Of a stretch of 64,000 nucleotides of DNA, positions 60,761 to 64,000 are shown piece after piece. The notes under the pieces are model-generated. The model was not told where the DNA came from. It did not search any database and saw nothing but the letters and a program-made list of their open reading frames with translations. The stretch covers positions 156,797,825 through 156,861,824 of the forward strand of contig NC_050096.1 in the NCBI RefSeq assembly GCF_902167145.1, read 5' to 3'. Each line of letters opens with the position of its first letter. Position 1 is the first letter of the stretch. The position numbers and the translations under genes were made by a program. The DNA is from Zea mays. Lineage: Eukaryota > Streptophyta > Magnoliopsida > Poales > Poaceae.

Positions 60761-61047
60761 CACTACTACATTAAACCTCTGTACAGGCGGTCCGGTTAGC
60801 CTCTACACAGGCGGTTCCAGGAACCGCTTGTGGTGCACCGCCTGTGATGTAAAACAACATCACATGCGGTCAATCAAAAACCGCTTGTGATAGACACACA
60901 TCACAGGCGGTCCAGCTTAAAGGAACCGCCTGTGATAGACACACATCACAGGCGGTTTCTAATCCTAGCCGCTTGTGTTAGCCACACATCACAGGCGATT
61001 TTAAATATAAGTCCGACTGTATTTCAATATACAGATTCCAGATTCAT
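60761..61047 (+). mobile_element. One end of a second CACTA element with subterminal repeats
   Basis: Begins CACTACTACATTAAACC, followed by at least eight ACAGGCGGT / ACCGCCTGTGA words in both orientations up to about 61005. This pattern is typical of grass CACTA ends. LTR element G interrupts it at 61048. The other end is outside the window. Confidence 0.75.
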
Positions 61048-63614
61048 TGTAACACCCCGGGATCCACAAACACCCCAGAATGCTACTAAACTACACATCT
61101 AACATTCGTATATAAAATTTCGACAGCATCTCCTTTGAAAATGGCATAAACGGGGAAGCAACAAAGTATAAATAGATATCATGATAAGAAAACATAATAG
61201 ACATTAATAGTCTGCTAGCAATGGGAAGACAACCATAACGGCATGAGCTAAATTATCCAGTGCGCACAACTAGTTAGAAACAAACATCCTTTTACAAGAA
61301 GCTTCTAGTTAAATCATCACTGCGCCTAAGCAACGTTATTATAAGAGTGAAGGTGGATGTGCTGCTACTTCCCACTTCCCTTGATGAGCAACAAGCACCT
61401 GCATTGAGTAATGCAAGAGTGAGATGAAACATCTCAGCAAGCGAATAATTTTGACGAGATATTTAAACCACAAATTGAATTCATCAACATTTTAAAAGAG
61501 TCACAATTAAAATCAGAAATACTTGTGGATATGGAACTCAGTAGTCCCACTATAACCAATACCATCTCATTTCCTCGAACAACCACAATAGGTTCTATAA
61601 CACTTCCCTGCGTCAACAATACCTGCAAATATCACTTCAATATACGCATAGGAATGCAATGTGTAGGTACTCTATCTTCATATCTCTGAGAGTATAAAAC
61701 CACATCATCTGCAAATATCACTTCAATGAATGCATATGAATGCAATGCATATGTCCTCTGCCTTCATACCTCTAAGGGTATGAAGCCGCATCGTACCCCT
61801 CCTCGGGCAACGTACGATGCTAAATTGTACCGGTACGGTCGGACCATAGGTCACGACAAAACTTCAGATGCAAATGAGTCAGGCAATGTATATGGCATGC
61901 TGCATTTATCAATAACCTTCACTTCCTTCAGATACAATACCAATCTCAAATAATACTTCATTTACCTTCAGATACAATACCAACCTCAAATAATACTTCA
62001 TTTACCTTCAGGGGTGTGAATTAATCTCATGAATCATACTCGAATCATAATCATCATCAATATATGATTGAGCATCAGTATAATGCAAGCAAGTAAAGCA
62101 TTACCATAGAGTCCAATTATGAAAGAATCCAATACTTCTGAATATTAGAGTATAGGCAATAGAAATAACAGGTCAGAACGGAAGCAATCACCGCTACATT
62201 CACTTGCCTTCATCGAAGAAGAAGAAATGTACTAGACATGATCTGGAGTGTAGCCACCTGCTAGCGGACATAAAACTTAGTACAAATATTTCACAAACAT
62301 TTGCCATCAATCAACAAAACACTCCTACACTTGAAACCAAGACCCAGTGGAAAGACTCCCACCCTGAACCACATGCCATACAGCAGCAGCACTGTTTGTT
62401 AATTTTGTATCTTTAAAATTAAAACAACGGTGATATCAAACAAATACTCTAGCAGTATCTACACAAAATACTCTACAACTTCAGTATTCAATGGATAATT
62501 AAATTCTGCCATCTACAAGTTCTAAAACATCTGACAAGATAACTGACTGAATCTGTTTTAGACAGCAGTATGGTTAACTTTAAAATTCGATATCTCCCAA
62601 ACTACTGAACCAAAAATTATGAAATTCTACTGGAAGTAAGCACTTTTATCCCTCTACAAAAGGCTCCATAGTTGGAAGAGCCAATTCGGCATTTACTAGA
62701 TGAAACCCACCAGTGAACAGACCCACTCATTTTTGTCAGGCAAACAGGAACAGCCACAGTAAAACAAACATAACTGGAGTTTCACAAATCATATGAATGC
62801 ACTCTTTAACAAACTGGAAAGCTTATGAAATTATCTACAACTTCTTTTACCAACCCACAGTTTAATTCTGTTGATAAAATTGCCTAACTCTTAAGAGAAC
62901 AGATTCTGCACAGAATTATGAGACTGAAAAACTGCTATAATCAAACTGTCATAACTTTCTGTTCTGATGTCCGATTGAGGTGTTCTTCACGGCCACAGAA
63001 AGATCTAAAAATTATCTACGACTCATATATAGTCTTTTTATTTTTTGAGGCCACTAAGATCACGAAAAATTGGTATGAACAGAAACTATCGAATCTGCCA
63101 TTCTGCAGAAATTAAATTCGAAATCAAAACCTAACCCCACACCTAATCCAACCTCTAATCCTTCAATCCACATGATCCACAACCTCCAAAAGCACATAAT
63201 TATAGGGAGAAACAAGGATCCCATCCTTACCTAGGGTTTTCCCTAAGAAAAATCTGCAAGAGATGGGGGTAGCACATCTCCTTGATCCTCTCTTCCTCTT
63301 CAATCCATCTTGTTTCTCCTCTTCTCGATCGTTGTTGCGTGGGGGGAGATCTAGGGAGGAAGAAGTATTGGAGGGCTGATGCAATGGGGGGAGAGGGGGC
63401 GACCAGCCAAGGGGAAAAGTGAGGCGGCCAAGAAAGGGGAGGGGGTAGCGGCCAAGAAGGGGAAGAGGGTGGCCACCTAGGGTTTATTTTGTGGGAGAAA
63501 AGAAGTGACGTCTCAGATGACTTCTAATGCAGCATCCAACGGCCCACAACCCTTTTTCCCATATCCACTCACCGAAGATCAACTTTTGGGTCAACATTTT
63601 TTTGGGATATTACA
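61048..63614 (-). repeat. 3' LTR of element G (Del/Tekay-like), minus strand
   Basis: On the minus strand it begins TGTAATATCCC at 63614 and ends CGGGGTGTTACA at 61048, 2.57 kb. The 5 bases TTCAT at 61043-61047 would be one copy of the target duplication. The GC-rich part near 63200-63480 is the likely promoter block. Small ORFs inside are incidental. Confidence 0.75.
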
Positions 63615-63633
63615 CTCTACCCCCCTTAAAAAG
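63615..63633 (-). promoter_or_regulatory. Polypurine tract of element G
   Basis: CTTTTTAAGGGGGGTAGAG on the minus strand, directly before TGTAATATCCC. It is preceded by GAGGACGAATT, the same arrangement as in element D. Confidence 0.75.
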
Positions 63634-64000
63634 AATTCGTCCTCGAATTCAACCACTCCAACCAAAACATCCAAGGTACCCCATATAGCACCACCATTCA
63701 AAACATGGGTCCATTATTGGTCTTAATTAACACAAGAACTTCTACCTTGGACTAATTGTTTAAGGAAACTACACGACCTGACATCAAACATGAAACAACA
63801 TGCAATGAAGCTAAAAGCAAGTCATAGATGCAATCAACACTACAATTTCACACCATCGAATTTGGATGCAACTATACATCAACATCAATGTCTTAAGACA
63901 ATACTCTTTTATGAAGGGGTAATATGCACTAAGCACAACCCTTACCAACTTCATCAATTAATTTTAATTAAATGATGAAACATCCCCACCCGACGAATGT
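63634..64000 (-). other. Start of the internal region of element G, no gene seen
   Basis: Non-coding AT-rich sequence. The bulk of the element lies beyond the right edge. Confidence 0.5.

Noticed and set aside
60790..61005. Regular short repeats reminiscent of a CRISPR array
   Set aside because: Units alternate in orientation, spacing is irregular, and they follow a CACTA terminus in plant DNA. They are transposon subterminal repeats.

Overview
The window is repeat-dominated plant nuclear DNA, most likely from a grass close to maize (Zea/Andropogoneae). The evidence is nested LTR retrotransposons with plant-type pol genes, plant CACTA transposons with TNP1/TNP2-type genes, a 14.2-kb Grande/Tat-like gypsy element with an antisense gene, and an Opie/Ji/SIRE-like copia element. 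The species call is inference from element style. I find no intact ordinary host gene, rRNA, tRNA or CRISPR array.

Layout, left part (1-21537): the outermost unit is a Tat-type gypsy element with CTTCGG-rich sequence (element C). Its antisense ORF is split by a 19.6-kb CACTA transposon (163-19774, 18-bp TIRs, 3-bp CTT target duplication), so bases 1-162 and 19775 onward are two halves of one reading frame. The CACTA carries a TNP1-type gene with open exons and a decayed TNP2-type transposase, both on the minus strand. It is itself split by a second CTTCGG-rich gypsy element (element B, 11004-17796, 618-bp LTRs, CTATA duplication).

Middle part (21538-52038): long LTRs (3.3-4.8 kb) of a Del/Tekay-like family. 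A plus-strand LTR (22462-25865) abuts a minus-strand one (25866-31366), forming a large inverted repeat. The minus-strand LTR belongs to a non-coding element (element D) with a 1.7-kb internal region and a TGGTATCAGAG primer site. A 1461-bp TIR element sits in its 3' LTR. Its presumed 5' LTR is split by the Grande-like element E (35261-49467, 628-bp LTRs differing at 5 sites, GATAC duplication). E has one gag-pol frame broken by four stops, two tandem-repeat arrays, a four-exon antisense gene, an acidic antisense ORF with its own TATA box, and three hairpins each followed by a G-rich tract near the 3' LTR.

Right part (52039-64000): an LTR of a D-related element, then a degenerate copia pol with its 3' LTR, then 1.5 kb of unassigned sequence with possible exon-like pieces. 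Next comes one end of a second CACTA element carrying ACAGGCGGT subterminal repeats, then a minus-strand LTR (61048-63614) of another Del/Tekay-like element running off the right edge.

The recurring theme is that the three Tat-type elements (B, C, E) all carry a gene on the strand opposite to gag-pol between pol and the 3' LTR, with a good TATA box facing into the element. In E this gene can be read through three short GT-AG introns with the frame kept. That antisense unit and the repeated hairpin plus purine-tract modules are the most interesting structures here.
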